Assembly (NCBI GenBank): GCA_025351825.1
Contig: JANXVE010000180.1
Span: forward strand, 1 to 40,045
Direction: 5' to 3'
Length of the DNA stretch: 40,045 bases
Origin: Chamaesiphon sp. 341R_metabat_111
GTDB lineage: Bacteria > Cyanobacteriota > Cyanobacteriia > Cyanobacteriales > Chamaesiphonaceae
This document shows positions 24,202 to 33,503 of the stretch, in pieces. The notes beneath the pieces are model-generated. The model was not told where the DNA came from. It saw only the letters and a program-made list of their open reading frames with translations, and searched no databases. Made by a program: the position numbers and the translations under genes. Each line of letters opens with the position of its first letter. Position 1 is the first letter of the stretch.

Positions 24202-25074
24202 TTGTTAAACTTTTTCCAGCAGCTTATCACCCCAACCAATCCACGCTCCAATCGCAAGTATGATGGTTGGTCATTAGACGATCGCGATCCACGGGTAATT
24301 CGGGAAGTATTCATGCCGATGTGGGAGTGGCTATATCGGTACTACTTCAGAGCCAGTACGGACGGCTGGGAACATATTCCCGATCGAGGCAGAATGTTGG
24401 TCGTCGGGTCGCACAATGGCGGCTTGGCGGCTCCTGACATGTTCATGCTGATGTATGACTGGTTTGCTCGGTATGGTACCGAACGCCCTGCCTACGGGCT
24501 GGCACACCCTACTGTGTGGAGATATTTTGGAATGACCGCCCAGCTAGCAGGTCAGTTTGGCGCAATTATTGCCCATCCAAAGATGGCGATCTCTGCCCTT
24601 CAGAGCGAGGCCGCACTCTTGGTCTATCCTGGCGGTGCTGAGGATATATTTCGCCCCCATAGCCAAAGACACAAAATTCAATTAGCCGGACGCAAGGGGT
24701 TTATTAAAGTCGCCCTGAGAGAACACGCGCCGATTATCCCTGTGGTGTCGATCGGTGCCCATGATAGTTTGATTGTGCTAGCCGATTTTTACCATCTGCT
24801 AGCACAACTTCACGATCGAGGGATGCCCTGGTTTTTAGGCATCGATCCCGTTGTTTTTCCCGTCTATCTCGGCTTACCTTGGGGTATTGCTTTTGGGCCA
24901 TTACCCAATCTTCCGTTGCCCACACAGGTACATATTCGCGTTTGCAAACCGATCGAGTTCAGTCGTTATGGGCGCGATGCCGCCAGCGATCGAGACTACG
25001 TTGATGCTTGCTATACTCTCGTCGAGCAGCAGATGCAATTAGAATTAGATTGGTTAGTAAAAGACAAGGGATAA
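24202..25074 (+). CDS. Lysophospholipid/glycerol acyltransferase family protein (290 aa)
   Basis: A PlsC-superfamily acyltransferase. The catalytic His-Asp block reads VVGSHNGGLAAPDMF, followed by the glycerophosphate-binding-type block LLVYPGGAEDIFRP (equivalent of FPEGTRS) and APIIPVVSIGAHDSLIVL. The HNGGLAAPD form with a longer His-Asp spacing is typical of the DGAT/MGAT-like branch found in cyanobacteria and actinobacteria. It probably transfers acyl chains to glycerol- or sterol-type acceptors at the membrane. The start is TTG at 24202 (LNFFQQLITPTNPRSNRKYD); no better start lies upstream. It is followed on the same strand, 159 bp away, by a CMAS-like methyltransferase. Confidence 0.85.
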   Translation: MLNFFQQLITPTNPRSNRKYDGWSLDDRDPRVIREVFMPMWEWLYRYYFRASTDGWEHIPDRGRMLVVGSHNGGLAAPDMFMLMYDWFARYGTERPAYGLAHPTVWRYFGMTAQLAGQFGAIIAHPKMAISALQSEAALLVYPGGAEDIFRPHSQRHKIQLAGRKGFIKVALREHAPIIPVVSIGAHDSLIVLADFYHLLAQLHDRGMPWFLGIDPVVFPVYLGLPWGIAFGPLPNLPLPTQVHIRVCKPIEFSRYGRDAASDRDYVDACYTLVEQQMQLELDWLVKDKG

Positions 25075-25233
25075 ACTCACAAGTTCCTCACATTGATTTG
25101 CTTTAATAGAGGTGAAGAAAATATCAACTTGCAGCAAATAATTAATAGTGATGTTGCAGGCTAGGGCAAGGGAAAAAGACTGACTATTACATTCATTTAT
25201 CCCTACCCTAATTAACTATGGAGGGAAATTAAT

Positions 25234-26367
25234 ATGACTGTAGAAAATGTCCTGCCAGTAGCCTCGCGATATGTGCCCCACACGGGTAATGTTGCCGCCC
25301 AAAGTCCGATCGCTTACAAAACAACGCGATTGATGGCTGGAGCTGTTAATGTGGCTCAAATGGCGTTGGCGGAAGCTTATATTAATGGCTTAGAAATACC
25401 CGATCCGCTGTTTCGACAGGTCATGGATACGTCGATGTCGATGCTGTTTCAACATGCACCAGCATTACTTGCGCCCTACGAATGGGTATTGCAAGAGTCC
25501 GATCGATTAGCCGAATCTTCCCGCGCATTAATGCAGGTACAGTACGATTTACCGCAAGCAATGCTCAATCAAATGTTGGGTGATTGGCCGCTAATTTATC
25601 CCAAATATAGTATGGGATTGTGGGAAAATGGGGCGACAGATTTAGAACAGTCTCAAATTCAGATGATCGATCGGGTAATTGAACGACTAGAAATAGTTGA
25701 TGGCGATCGGATCTTGGATTTTGGTTGTGGTTGGGGCTGTGTGCCCAATTATATTATGTCCAAGTTTCCCAATGTCCGATTTACTGGACTGAACTTGAGT
25801 CATCACCAGTGCGAATACATTCGCGATAAAATGCAGAATCCAGATAGCTATCTCAGTTCGGGACGATTTACGCTCCATGAAGGTGACTTAAACGAAGCCC
25901 AATTTGACGAAAAGTTCGATAAAATTCTCTCGATTGGCGTGTTTTGTCACGTTGGCAATCTCACAAATGCCTTTCAAAAATTAGCCTCGCTACTCACTAG
26001 TGATGGTAAAGTATTTATCCATCTAATTACCGCCCGTATCCCGAATAATATGTCATCGGGGTTTACCCATAAATATATTTTCCCCCACGGGCGTTACTGG
26101 AACTATGATGCGATTCCCAGTCACGATCGCGATCTGAAAACTGTCAGTCAATGGTATGTAAATGGTATTAACTACCACAAAACATTTGCGGCATGGTTGC
26201 AACGATTTGATGATAGTCAGGCAACTGTTAAATCCCTTGACTATGGGATGGACTATGCCAAATTTCGGCGAATTTGGCGGTTCTACTTACTACTGATGGG
26301 AACAGCTTTTGCTACCTGCGATGGTGAATACAACGGCAATGGTCAATATCTTTTGACTCATGCATAA
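25234..26367 (+). CDS. SAM-dependent methyltransferase, cyclopropane-fatty-acid-synthase-like (377 aa)
   Basis: A class I methyltransferase related to the CMAS branch. The N-terminal helical segment (1-100) precedes YPKYSMGLWENGATDLEQSQ, the SAM-binding motif I RILDFGCGWGCVPNYI, LNLSHHQCEYIRDKM (motif II region), and the post-motif KILSIGVFCHVGNLTNAFQK. FIHLITARIPNNMSSGFTHK and YIFPHGRYWNYDAIP match the CMAS C-terminal core. Instead of the usual YPxYSCAYF the protein has YPKYSMGLWE, so product specificity may differ. A strong ribosome-binding site GGAGGG lies 8 bp before the ATG. A lipid role with the acyltransferase upstream is inferred from adjacency only. Confidence 0.85.
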   Translation: MTVENVLPVASRYVPHTGNVAAQSPIAYKTTRLMAGAVNVAQMALAEAYINGLEIPDPLFRQVMDTSMSMLFQHAPALLAPYEWVLQESDRLAESSRALMQVQYDLPQAMLNQMLGDWPLIYPKYSMGLWENGATDLEQSQIQMIDRVIERLEIVDGDRILDFGCGWGCVPNYIMSKFPNVRFTGLNLSHHQCEYIRDKMQNPDSYLSSGRFTLHEGDLNEAQFDEKFDKILSIGVFCHVGNLTNAFQKLASLLTSDGKVFIHLITARIPNNMSSGFTHKYIFPHGRYWNYDAIPSHDRDLKTVSQWYVNGINYHKTFAAWLQRFDDSQATVKSLDYGMDYAKFRRIWRFYLLLMGTAFATCDGEYNGNGQYLLTHA

Positions 26368-26544
26368 TTAATTGAGAATTGAGAATTGAGAATTAGGCTG
26401 GAGATTTAGGGGATGCATTTACCGCATGAGTTCCCCGTCAGTAAAAATGCACCAAGCAGACCCCATCCTAATAAAAATCCACCTAAAGGTGGGGCATTTA
26501 AACCCCTAATCTTGGTTAATTCTCAATTCTCAATTCTCAATTAT
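26366..26544. repeat. 179-bp foldback element built from TTGAGAA heptamers
   Basis: The left arm (26366-26412) has three GAGAATT units followed by a stretch ending TTTAGGGG. The right arm (26503-26544) is its complement: CCCCTAATCTTGG, then three AATTCTC units. The centre contains CCACCTAAAGGTGG at 26480-26493. It fills the whole gap between two convergent genes, so it may serve as bidirectional terminator or be a MITE-like element. Confidence 0.75.
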
Positions 26545-28065
26545 CTAACCAGTTACCGTATGTAAATGCTGACCACAATAGCCGATCGAGATCTTCCGAT
26601 CTTCGTTATCGACATCAAAATAAATCCGAATTTTGCGACCAATTTTCAGGTGCATATCCATGCGCTGAGTTTTCTTGCCAGCATAGGGAAAATCTCGCTC
26701 ATAACCATATTTTCCCATCGTGCTCATTGATTCGCGGCTACAGGGCACACCCCTTTGCCTGAGCAATTCGGGAATACTATTGCCGATCGATCCTTGAAAA
26801 TAGAGATCGCCAACTTCAGCCAGGATTTCTAGGACTGTATACACCTTCTTTGGCAGATATCGATCGATCGTCGCCGCTGTAGTAAAGGCGTTGTTCCAAA
26901 TATTTAGAATCATAAAATTTGTCCGCGCAAACATCAGAGCATCACAGACGGTTAGGCATTGAATGCTTGTATTTTCAGCAATAGTATTGTCATCAAGCTC
27001 TAATTTTTCCAGCTCATCGATCGTAAGTTTAAGCTCAGTATTTTCGCGCTGGAGTTTTTCATAACTAATATATTCAATATCGATCGATTGACACAGATCT
27101 TCAATGTTCTTCTCCGCTTCACATTTTTCTTGGGTTGTTGCCGCTAATTTTTGAGTAATTTCAGTTACCTTAGCTTGAGCGGACAAAGCTACCGTTTGAG
27201 CTTCATTCTTCTCATGAGTTGTCGCGACTAATCGTTGAACAGTCTCAGCAACCTTTGCTTGAGCCAGCCGAACATCTTCCTCCGCTTTAAGCTTCTCTTG
27301 AATTTTCGCAGCTAATCTATAGGAAATATCAGTAGCCTTAGCTTGAGCAAGCCGAATATCTTCCTCTGCTCTGAGCTTTTCTCGATCGGTTTCAGCCACC
27401 TTAGCTTGAGCTAGCCGCGCCTCTTCCTCAGCTTTGAGCTTTTCTTGAATTGTCTCCGCCAGTTGGTGAGCAATCTCATCTACTCTCGCTTGAGCGAACC
27501 TGGTATTTTCCTCAGCTTTGAGTTTTTCTTGAATTGTCTCTGCCAATCTTCGATCGATTTCCACCGCTTTCGATCGAGCCAGATCGGCATTTTTCTGAGC
27601 TTCAATTAGTTCTTGAGTCGCGGTATTTAGTCTCGCGTTCGTCTGGGCTAATTCCCTGCGAGTGGAGCTAACTAATGACTCAATCTGGATGTTGTCCAAC
27701 TGCGCTCGATCGATCTGCGCCTGCGCCTGCTGGATTTCGCGTTCAAATTTAATTTTTAGTCCAGCGGTTTCAGTCTGTGTCAGCTCTAGCTCCCACGATC
27801 TAGTATCAAAAATTTCTGATAATATGCCCGCAAAAACACCATTCAGCACTGCGATACTAGCTATTAAGCCATAACCCGCCCAAGGATGAACATCGTAACA
27901 GAAAATTATGCCTGTACTGGCGATCGCCGATAAAGCAACGACAGCAAGTGCCACAACCAGGGCGTTTTTGGCGAAAGGATCTTTAGAAAGTGCCAAGCTA
28001 GAATTAGATAGCTTGTTCATGGCTTGTATATTACCTATTTGTCTATAGATACTATTTACAAGCAA
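26545..28065 (-). CDS. Membrane-anchored coiled-coil protein with a conserved-looking C-terminal domain (506 aa)
   Basis: Two hydrophobic segments near the N-terminus (about 33-57, ALVVALAVVALSAIASTGII, and 64-85, GYGLIASIAVLNGVFAGILS) anchor it. Residues about 95-340 form a long coiled coil with near-identical 28-residue (four-heptad) repeats: LAETIQEKLKAEE...RxAQAKVxE occurs about five times. The C-terminal domain (about 360-506) is globular: CDALMFARTNFMILNIWNNA, MGKYGYERDFPYAGKKTQRM, MHLKIGRKIRIYFDVDNEDR, and YCGQHLHTVTG at the end. I have a sense that this last part is a conserved bacterial domain, but I cannot name it. The gene is divergent from a HigA-like regulator. A chemoreceptor-like or effector role is open. 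Confidence 0.65.
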   Translation of the reverse strand: MLVNSIYRQIGNIQAMNKLSNSSLALSKDPFAKNALVVALAVVALSAIASTGIIFCYDVHPWAGYGLIASIAVLNGVFAGILSEIFDTRSWELELTQTETAGLKIKFEREIQQAQAQIDRAQLDNIQIESLVSSTRRELAQTNARLNTATQELIEAQKNADLARSKAVEIDRRLAETIQEKLKAEENTRFAQARVDEIAHQLAETIQEKLKAEEEARLAQAKVAETDREKLRAEEDIRLAQAKATDISYRLAAKIQEKLKAEEDVRLAQAKVAETVQRLVATTHEKNEAQTVALSAQAKVTEITQKLAATTQEKCEAEKNIEDLCQSIDIEYISYEKLQRENTELKLTIDELEKLELDDNTIAENTSIQCLTVCDALMFARTNFMILNIWNNAFTTAATIDRYLPKKVYTVLEILAEVGDLYFQGSIGNSIPELLRQRGVPCSRESMSTMGKYGYERDFPYAGKKTQRMDMHLKIGRKIRIYFDVDNEDRKISIGYCGQHLHTVTG

Positions 28066-28113
28066 GTTGCTTGTAAATCAGGATGATTTTCGATATTAGC
28101 CCCATGAAAATTT

Positions 28114-28521
28114 ATGAAGCACGATATGTATTACGGTTTTTTCGATCGGCATCAACCAAAAGCGATTACAACTGAAGCTGAAAATGAAGCGGCGATTGTT
28201 CTAGCAGAATCATTAGAGCATCGTCAACGTACGTCAGAAGAAGACGCTCTGCTAGAACTTTTAATTATCTTAATTGAGAAGTTTGAAGAAACTAGCTATC
28301 CATTACCGAATCTCGAATCCGTTTGCGGAGCGTCTCCTCTGGAGAATCGAATGCTACTGCATTTGATGGAAGCACGGAATATGAAACAAGAGGAATTAGT
28401 GGGAGTGATTGGATCTAGAGGGGTAGTGTCAGAGATAGTGAATGGTAAGAGATCGATCGGCAAGGCTCAAGCTAAGGTATTGGGAGAATTATTTCATGTT
28501 TCTCCCAGTCTATTTATCTAA
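28114..28521 (+). CDS. HigA-like XRE-family antitoxin/regulator (135 aa)
   Basis: The C-terminal HTH reads MKQEELVGVIGSRGVVSEIV followed by NGKRSIGKAQAKVLGELFHV, the HTH_3 pattern of HigA antitoxins. The N-terminal part ITTEAENEAAIVLAESLEHR and TSEEDALLELLIILIEKFEE is the helical segment usual in HigA proteins paired with HigB_toxin-type interferases. No HigB-like gene lies directly upstream (only 48 bp to the divergent gene) or downstream. It is therefore either an orphan antitoxin or works with the divergent coiled-coil protein. The ATG at 28114 is chosen; the ATG at 28104 is in another frame and short. Confidence 0.82.
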   Translation: MKHDMYYGFFDRHQPKAITTEAENEAAIVLAESLEHRQRTSEEDALLELLIILIEKFEETSYPLPNLESVCGASPLENRMLLHLMEARNMKQEELVGVIGSRGVVSEIVNGKRSIGKAQAKVLGELFHVSPSLFI

Positions 28522-28696
28522 TCATGGTTAGAGATCGATCTTGAATATCAGTGGGTTCTATTTTTTGATTGCCTCATTGAATGAGATGCTAAAATTAAAT
28601 ATAGACTACCAGCATAGTGAAAACACCTGACCTTGTATATTTTAGATACAGACTATTTCCCCAGTACTAGTTCCTATCACAGCAGATCATCATCAA

Positions 28697-29317
28697 TCAA
28701 TTATCAGTCAAAACAACTAAATTCACAATTTCTTCTCCACACCTATCGAGAAAATCTGTTATCTGCTGACAGTCATCCTTATCAATTAAGTATTTTTTAT
28801 TTGTCGAAGGGTCAATGTCAGCTTCATGAACAATTAAATTTCTTCGGTCTACTATTAACTTTAGTGTCGTTTTAGCTGTCTTATCATCCATTCCAATTTT
28901 ACTAGCAATTTTTTGCCATTTTTGACCTTCATCCCATATATAACTTAATCCTTCAGCTACTTTTATCGGATCTTGATAAGAAACGATTTTAAGTTTTTTG
29001 ACAATAGCTTGCTCGAAAATATACTCTTTCGGCGGGAATTCTGCAAAATTCAAATCGTTGTAAACTGATATTGATATTGTTTCCGACAAGTATTTTGGTG
29101 TTGGCTGTCTGCTGCCAGTAAAAATCTCCATTATACCTATACGAATAATGTCATGTATGAGTTTGTCAAAAGCACTTACTGAGTATACTATTTGAGATCG
29201 TAGTATATCATCAAAGGAAAGTGGTGATTTTATTTGACTTTCCACATATTCATGAATTGCTGATAAATTACGTGCATCTTGTATATTCCTCTTGAAAAGT
29301 TGCAACGAATTATACAT
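28697..29317 (-). CDS. HEPN-domain protein, putative RNase (206 aa)
   Basis: The protein has the two HEPN landmarks: a first helix pair with SQIVYSVSAFDKLIHDIIRI (41-60) and the RX4H motif RNLIVH (R159, N160, H164) in IVDRRNLIVHEADIDP. HEPN proteins with this motif are metal-independent RNases in toxin-antitoxin and phage-defence systems (family knowledge). The layout resembles the RiboL-PSP-HEPN type. The N-terminus (1-35) is helical and the C-terminus (DKDDCQQITDFLDRCGEEIV) is acidic. The gene overlaps the ParA-like gene by 8 bp, so translation is coupled. The AT-rich codon use suggests acquisition. Confidence 0.78.
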   Translation of the reverse strand: MYNSLQLFKRNIQDARNLSAIHEYVESQIKSPLSFDDILRSQIVYSVSAFDKLIHDIIRIGIMEIFTGSRQPTPKYLSETISISVYNDLNFAEFPPKEYIFEQAIVKKLKIVSYQDPIKVAEGLSYIWDEGQKWQKIASKIGMDDKTAKTTLKLIVDRRNLIVHEADIDPSTNKKYLIDKDDCQQITDFLDRCGEEIVNLVVLTDN

Positions 29318-30341
29318 GATTTAGTAGATCGATCAATTTGCCATTTAATAATTGGAACTTGCTTTTGAAGTTATCTCTGCGCTCTACCATTCCCTGAAAG
29401 ATAGGTCCAGTCGCCTCTAGCTCACTATCTAATAAATCAAAAACTGGCACACCTGCTTGATATGATTTTGGTAATAAACCTTGGAAATCCGGTATTTCAT
29501 CAAGACAGTAACCTCCGTCAATGAAATCTTGTGTATACTCGCCAGTCTTTAACGTCATTCCTACCGTGGAAATAGCAGCGAAAAATTCACTACTTATTTT
29601 GTTTTTTATTTCAGTAATATTATCTCTGTATGGTCTTGCCGCACGTCCGTTGCGAACGTTGAATCTCTGAATTAGACTTCCAATAAATTTAGGCTCTCCT
29701 TCTATTAATGGATATGCAGAATCAGAGAATAGCTGAACAGCATTCTTCTTCCATGAAACCCATTTAGGTAAAATATTTTTTAGTGTATCTATTGCCATCA
29801 ACGAAAATGGATCTGGATTAGTCGGGACAATAAATGCATGAGATGATAAAAACAGATTTTGATTTATTGCACTCAATCCTGGATTTAAATCTATAAAAGT
29901 ATAATCAATAGAATATTTTTCTTCAGTAAGTTTAATTAATTCAGAGAAAGCTCCAGGCAGATTCTGTAATGTAGTTATAGCGTTATTAGATGTTTGTGCA
30001 AATGTTAGTGCTGCGTCATACTCTGACAAATTAGCATGTCCTGCGAGTAAGTATAAAGATGAAGATCTAGCTGGAGAGAAACAATCTACAGCTTTGATGG
30101 GAACGGGTTTACCGCTAAAGGCAGCATGAACTCCATCCTTGATATTTTGATGCTTCGTAGAATCTTCAAGGTAATATCTTTCAAAATCATCGCCTAATAT
30201 CAGGCTAGATAGATTACATTGTGGGTCAGCATCTACAACCAAAACATTATATTGCTTTGACAGCATCCATCCAATATTGTAAACAGAGGTAGTTTTACTC
30301 ACTCCACCCTTGTGATTAAAAATAGCTACTCGCTTAGACAT
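29310..30341 (-). CDS. ParA/MinD-like ATPase paired with the HEPN gene (343 aa)
   Basis: A deviant Walker A ATPase. FNHKGGVSKTTSVYNIGWML has KGGVSKT at 11-17 with the signature Lys11; VVDADPQCNLSSLILG is the Walker A' region; YTFIDLNPGLSAINQNLFLS carries the hydrophobic strand and switch. The last 110 aa (ISSEFFAAISTVGMTLKTGE, EIPDFQGLLPKSYQAGVPVF) extend beyond the usual ParA core. No ParB, replication or partition site accompanies it; the only partner is the HEPN gene overlapping its 3' end. Upstream there is about 100 bp to the mutS stop, containing its promoter. This is probably a chromosomal accessory operon, not a plasmid partition module. Confidence 0.88.
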   Translation of the reverse strand: MSKRVAIFNHKGGVSKTTSVYNIGWMLSKQYNVLVVDADPQCNLSSLILGDDFERYYLEDSTKHQNIKDGVHAAFSGKPVPIKAVDCFSPARSSSLYLLAGHANLSEYDAALTFAQTSNNAITTLQNLPGAFSELIKLTEEKYSIDYTFIDLNPGLSAINQNLFLSSHAFIVPTNPDPFSLMAIDTLKNILPKWVSWKKNAVQLFSDSAYPLIEGEPKFIGSLIQRFNVRNGRAARPYRDNITEIKNKISSEFFAAISTVGMTLKTGEYTQDFIDGGYCLDEIPDFQGLLPKSYQAGVPVFDLLDSELEATGPIFQGMVERRDNFKSKFQLLNGKLIDLLNHV

Positions 30342-30441
30342 TTTTTAAATTCCATTAAGTTTTGTATCGAAACTATTACTGTACGCTAGCAAAGCATGGT
30401 CTTTTGTCTCCAGTTTACATGAAATCAAATATGTGTCAACT

Positions 30442-33078
30442 TCATGACATCGATTCCCGTAGTCCCAAGGCAATTTTACTATGCTCCTCAATTTGCGACA
30501 TCACCTGTCGAGCGCGACTAATTACTGTCGGTGGTAAACCTGCTAATCGTCCCGCTTCAATCCCGTAGGATTTACTTGCTCCGCCTGGTTGAACTTGATG
30601 GAGGAAGATGATTTGGTCGGGGAGTTCTTTGACTGTGACTTGATAATTTGCGACGTTAGATAGGATCGAAGCTAGTTCATTTAGTTCGTGATAATGGGTG
30701 GCAAAAATCGTGCGTGAACCGATTTCTGATGCTAGATATTCGGCGACTGCCCAGGCGATCGATAGTCCGTCAAATGTCGCTGTTCCTCGTCCAATTTCAT
30801 CTAATAAAACGAGAGAATTTGCAGTGGCGTGATTGAGAATATTGGCGGTTTCATTCATTTCTACCATAAAGGTAGACTGTCCGGTAGCGAGATCGTCTAC
30901 TGCACCGACGCGGGTAAATATCCGATCGCATATTCCCAGTGTGGCATTAGTTGCGGGGATGAAACTACCGATTTGCGCCATGATTTGGATCAGTCCTAAT
31001 TGGCGGAGATAACAACTTTTACCGCTGGCATTTGGCCCTGTGAGGATGATTAAATCGGGTGATTCGACGCTGGGGGTGATGTGTTCTGGTTGTCCGATTT
31101 GAGTGGAATTGGGGACGAAAAATCCAGCTAGTAGGGCTTTTTCAACGACTGGATGACGACCATCGGTGATGTGGATTTCGCGGCTTGGCACCATATTGGG
31201 GCGACAATAGCCCTGAGTGACAGCGATTTCAGCTAAACCGCAGAGGACATCGATCGCGGAGATACTGCGAGCTACCGTGCGGATTTGCTCGGTGTGAGTA
31301 GCGACGATCGTGCGGAGTTCGATGAAGATTTCGTGTTCGATCCGGTTGAGATCTTCTTGGGCAGTGAGGATGCGGACTTCCCGTTCTTTGAGTTCGGGGG
31401 TGATGTAGCGTTCTTCGTTGGTGAGGGTTTGTTTGCGGATGTAGTCGGCGGGTACTTGGTCGGCTTTGAGGCGGGAGAGGCTGATATAGTAGCCGAAGGT
31501 TTTATTAAATCCGACTTTGAGATTGGCAATGCCCGTGCGTTCCCGTTCGATCGATTCCAGATTTGCAATCCATTGCAGATCGCCACTGGCGGATTGACGC
31601 ATTTCGTCGAGCTGGGTGTTGATGCCAGGGCGAATAATCCCGCCTTCTTTGAGGTGAAGTGGGGGATGTTCGACGAGGTGGGCGGCGATATCTTGTCCCA
31701 AGGTTTCCAGTTCGGTGGGGACATAGTGGAGAGTTTTGAGAAATGGGGACTTGCCCTGGTTGGCAATGGTGGCGAGTTCGGGGAGTTTGAGGAAGGAGTC
31801 GGCGAGGGCGACTAGATCGCGGGCGTTGGCGCGTCCTGATGCGGCTTTTCCCGTCAGGCGTTCGATGTCGTAGATGCGTTTGAGCAGTTGTTGAAGATCT
31901 TGGAGCAGGAAGGTATTTTCGACCAGTTCTTGGATCGTTTCCTGGCGTTTATTGATGCTCTGAATATCGAGTAGGGGTTGTAAAATCCAGCGACGGAGGG
32001 CGCGTCCACCCATTGCGGTGCAGGTTTTGTCTAATGCCCAGAGTAATGAGCCTTGAAAGTTGCCGTCTCGCACGGTTTGAGTGATTTCTAGGTTACGGCG
32101 AGACTGATGATCTAAGACGAGATAATCACCGAGAGAATAGGTGCGGAGCGGTTGGAGCGCGACGGGATTACTTTTTTGGGTGGCTTCGAGATATTCTAAT
32201 AAGCCGCCAGCAGCTCGTACAGCGAGGGGAAACGGCGCACACCCCAAAGATTCTAGCGATCGCATTTTAAACGTATCCATCAGCCTTTGCTTGGCTTCTG
32301 GCAGCGTAAATGGTGCTAGAGGACGCATGGCGTAGCAGAAGCAATTGGGGAGACTGGTGGGGAGTAAATCGGAGGTTTCACCAGGGCGCAGTAGGCGGTT
32401 GAGGTCTGGCGCGGCGATCGGAATGAGGATTTCCGGCGGTTGGAGCCGCATCAGCTCCTGGGTGAGGACTTCTAAATCGTTGCTCTGGGTGGTGAGAAAT
32501 TCACCTGTAGAAATATCGGTATAGGCTAATCCCCAATTGTCGCCGACGAGGACGATCGCAGCGAGAAAGTTATTCCGCCGCGATTGGAGCATTTCTTCTT
32601 CCTGAATCGTGCCTGGAGTCAGTACCCGCACGACTTCTCGCCTAACTAAATTACCTGCGGCTTCAGCGGCGGTTTCCATTTGATCGCACATCGCGATCGC
32701 GTAGCCTTTTTCGACTAACATGGCACAATAGCGATCGACTGCATGATGCGGTACGCCCGTCATCGGTACCCGTCCGATTTCTTTCCCGCCTTCCTTGCTG
32801 GTGAGTACCAATTCTAGTTCCCGCGCGATCGTAATTGCATCCTGAAAGAACGTCTCAAAGAAATCCCCACAACGGTATAACAGCAAAGCGTGAGGATACT
32901 GCTCCTTCACCTCGACATAGTGTTGGTACATCGGCGAGAGCTTGGATTTGTCGAGCAACCGATAATCACCGTTGCGAATTTGGCTCTGTCTTGACTCACT
33001 TTTCGCGTCGGGAAACCCGACGGGCGTGAGTCGCTGGCTCGTGCGAATACCAGTCAAGTCAGGGATGTTGTCAGACAT
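30442..33078 (-). CDS. mutS: DNA mismatch repair protein MutS
   Basis: An 878-aa MutS that recognises mismatches. The N-terminal mismatch-binding domain has [20 protein letters not shown] followed by [14 protein letters not shown], where the Phe of the GDFFE(T)F type contacts DNA. Connector, lever and clamp domains follow. The C-terminal ATPase has Walker [31 protein letters not shown], Walker [21 protein letters not shown], and [14 protein letters not shown]. The N-terminal 40 residues before LSPMYQHY are variable in the family. Here they include [13 protein letters not shown], encoded by a palindromic repeat element (32993-33032). No mutL lies in the window. It is downstream of no other gene on its strand and followed by the ParA-HEPN operon. 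Confidence 0.96.
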   Translation of the reverse strand: MSDNIPDLTGIRTSQRLTPVGFPDAKSESRQSQIRNGDYRLLDKSKLSPMYQHYVEVKEQYPHALLLYRCGDFFETFFQDAITIARELELVLTSKEGGKEIGRVPMTGVPHHAVDRYCAMLVEKGYAIAMCDQMETAAEAAGNLVRREVVRVLTPGTIQEEEMLQSRRNNFLAAIVLVGDNWGLAYTDISTGEFLTTQSNDLEVLTQELMRLQPPEILIPIAAPDLNRLLRPGETSDLLPTSLPNCFCYAMRPLAPFTLPEAKQRLMDTFKMRSLESLGCAPFPLAVRAAGGLLEYLEATQKSNPVALQPLRTYSLGDYLVLDHQSRRNLEITQTVRDGNFQGSLLWALDKTCTAMGGRALRRWILQPLLDIQSINKRQETIQELVENTFLLQDLQQLLKRIYDIERLTGKAASGRANARDLVALADSFLKLPELATIANQGKSPFLKTLHYVPTELETLGQDIAAHLVEHPPLHLKEGGIIRPGINTQLDEMRQSASGDLQWIANLESIERERTGIANLKVGFNKTFGYYISLSRLKADQVPADYIRKQTLTNEERYITPELKEREVRILTAQEDLNRIEHEIFIELRTIVATHTEQIRTVARSISAIDVLCGLAEIAVTQGYCRPNMVPSREIHITDGRHPVVEKALLAGFFVPNSTQIGQPEHITPSVESPDLIILTGPNASGKSCYLRQLGLIQIMAQIGSFIPATNATLGICDRIFTRVGAVDDLATGQSTFMVEMNETANILNHATANSLVLLDEIGRGTATFDGLSIAWAVAEYLASEIGSRTIFATHYHELNELASILSNVANYQVTVKELPDQIIFLHQVQPGGASKSYGIEAGRLAGLPPTVISRARQVMSQIEEHSKIALGLRESMS
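32993..33032. repeat. Palindromic element (copy 2) inside the mutS coding sequence
   Basis: The outer stem GACTCAC (32993-32999) pairs with GTGAGTC (33026-33032). The inner stem is GTCGGG-AAA-CCCGAC (33007-33021), with linkers of 7 and 4 nt. The inner core is identical to copy 1 at 1072-1107. Here it is read in frame and adds residues around VGFPDAK near the mutS N-terminus. Confidence 0.75.
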
Positions 33079-33503
33079 GGAGAAGGTGAAAGGGTTTCTT
33101 GCAGTAATAGCTATTTTACTATTTGCTGTTCGTTGCTAGGAGATCGATTATCTCCGATAGGCTTCGCAAACGTTAAAATGGCTGATGTTTTACTTGTTAG
33201 AATCGATCGTTCAGCAGTCAAACGCCTTCAGGGAGAGCAAGTTTGGAATGGATTGGGATCTCATAAGCCAACAATTAAAGATCTGTTTAGATCTTTATGG
33301 TAGTAAAATCGAAGCGGCGGCTTGCTAAAAATTTTTAGGTGTACGATTAATCTCAATCGAGATGTCGATCCTTTACCAAATACTGGAGTCTCGATCGTTT
33401 CAACAGAATTTCAGCCATTGAGGATAGGTTTTCTCAGTTCTGTATTTGGGATTGGGGATATCGAACTTTCTCAAGAAGCCAATATCCTCAACCCGAAATA
33501 ACA
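33079..33503. other. 0.4 kb with degraded coding sequence
   Basis: A plus-strand frame from ATG 33178 (MADVLLVRIDRSAVKRLQGE, then VWNGLGSHKPTIKDLFRSLW) stops at TAG 33301-33303. A second plus-strand frame further on reads TINLNRDVDPLPNTGVSIVS and QPLRIGFLSSVFGIGDIELS before TAA near 33500. Both look like protein pieces, possibly of one broken gene, but neither is recognised. The mutS promoter must lie in the left 80 bp. Confidence 0.3.

Noticed and set aside
28104-28176. Short rightward frame MKIYEARYVLRFF as a possible HigB toxin
   Set aside because: It is only 23 codons, overlaps the HigA gene in another frame and has no HigB motif.
29310-30341. Plasmid partition locus (ParA)
   Set aside because: There is no ParB-like gene or parS-like repeat nearby; the only partner is the HEPN gene.
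31285-31815. 176-aa rightward frame inside mutS
   Set aside because: It is antisense to the conserved middle of MutS with acidic, Gly/Phe-rich composition typical of a shadow frame.
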